Shown here: positions 5,516 through 5,838 of the stretch, in pieces
Position numbering within the stretch: position 1 is the first letter of the stretch
Layout: the number at the start of each line of letters is the position of its first letter
Assembly (NCBI GenBank): GCA_036381125.1
Contig: DASVDK010000235.1
Coordinates: 1 to 5,838 of the forward strand
Source of the DNA: DASVDK01 sp036381125 [NCBI: Thermodesulfobacteriota bacterium]
GTDB taxonomy: Bacteria; DASVDK01
Direction: 5' to 3'
DNA length: 5,838 bases
Made by a program: the position numbers and the translations under genes
The notes under the pieces: generated by a model
Database searches by the model: none
Seen by the model: the letters and a program-made list of their open reading frames with translations, nothing else
Told to the model about the DNA's origin: nothing

Positions 5516-5838
5516 TCAGGTTCTGCCGCGCCGGGCTCCCGACCGCCTGGCGGCTCCCCCGCCCCCCGGCGCCCCTCCGAGCGCGCCGACCTGGGCGGCG
5601 AGCCGTTCCCGGATCCCCGAGCAGACCAGCTCGCAGAGGGTAAAGACCACCGGGTCGGCGATCGAGTAGAAGGCGCTCGTCTTCTCCTGCCGGCGCACGA
5701 CGAGCCCGGTGTCCTGAAGGACCTTCAGGTGTTTCGATACGTTCGGCTGGGTCGTCCCGATGTGGCGTGCCAGCTCCGATACCGAGGCCTCGCCGTCCTG
5801 CAGTCGCTGGAGCAGTTTCAGGCGGACCGGCTCGCCGA
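5516..5838 (-). CDS. ArsR-family winged-helix transcriptional regulator (5' end outside window)
   Basis: The visible 106 residues begin in helix 1 (GEPVRLKLLQRLQDGE), so only the N-terminus is missing. The winged helix-turn-helix is clear: VSELARHIG, then the recognition helix TTQPNVSKHLKVLQDTGLV, a wing RRQEKTSAFYSI, and a dimerisation helix starting ADPVVFTLCELVCSGI. This places it in the ArsR/SmtB superfamily, which are usually dimeric repressors released by metals or other signals. The ELCVC metal motif of classical ArsR is not present in the recognition helix. Two cysteines four residues apart (visible residues 68 and 72) lie in the C-terminal helix and could sense metal or redox state, though this LCELVC pattern is common and not proof. 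The last ~25 residues are a Gly/Ala/Arg-rich tail that may be disordered. The frame ends at TGA read from 5518-5516, convergent with the NmrA-like gene. The gene it controls lies outside the window. Confidence 0.93.
   Translation of the reverse strand, partial: GEPVRLKLLQRLQDGEASVSELARHIGTTQPNVSKHLKVLQDTGLVVRRQEKTSAFYSIADPVVFTLCELVCSGIRERLAAQVGALGGAPGGGGAARRSGARRGRT

Noticed and set aside
4143-5669. 508-residue protein on the plus strand across the oxidoreductase and the repeats
   Set aside because: It is a shifted frame of the NmrA-like gene that passes through the tandem repeats; its composition is Arg/Ala/Pro-rich with no family features.

Overview
This is a compact, very GC-rich (roughly 70-75% by eye) bacterial chromosome segment. 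Genes overlap or nearly abut and GTG starts are used. The composition and gene types suggest a soil or sediment bacterium with many oxidoreductases and hydrolases, for example Candidatus Rokubacteria/Methylomirabilota, a deltaproteobacterium/myxobacterium or a similar high-GC lineage. There is no rRNA or other marker, so the taxonomy is only a guess. I see no tRNA, rRNA, CRISPR array, integrase or transposase.

Left part (1-597, + strand): the last 29 residues of a protein that looks like the C-terminal helix of an MFS-type transporter. It overlaps by GTGA a small single-TM protein of unknown function whose C-terminal third looks like non-coding sequence read through.

Middle left (473-2280, - strand): a two-gene operon. 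An aldo/keto reductase with intact catalytic tetrad is followed, through a 4-base GTGA overlap, by a DUF2236/MpaB-Lcp-type oxygenase-like protein. Divergent from it (2372-3211, + strand) is a membrane-anchored BEM46/YfhR-type alpha/beta hydrolase. Its 3' end overlaps the 3' end of the next gene by 33 bases.

Middle right (3179-5184): an AraC-family regulator with an N-terminal cupin sensor (- strand) faces an NmrA-like NAD(P)-binding oxidoreductase (+ strand) across a 152-base gap. This is the usual layout of a regulator and its target. The gap holds a candidate promoter for the regulator with almost no 5' leader, and repeats of TGGACG that could be operator half-sites.

Right part (5185-5838): six head-to-tail ~25-base units beginning GGGGTC, alternating between sequence types, with one unit carrying a GGGGTC-T-GACCCC palindrome. 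After about 170 bases without a recognisable gene comes the 3' part of an ArsR-family winged-helix repressor on the - strand, cut by the window edge.

Most of the window is ordinary metabolic and regulatory gene content. The least explained element is the 25-base tandem array. The reductase/MpaB-type oxygenase pair is the most interesting metabolic unit. I do not see convincing evidence for a wholly new multi-gene system.
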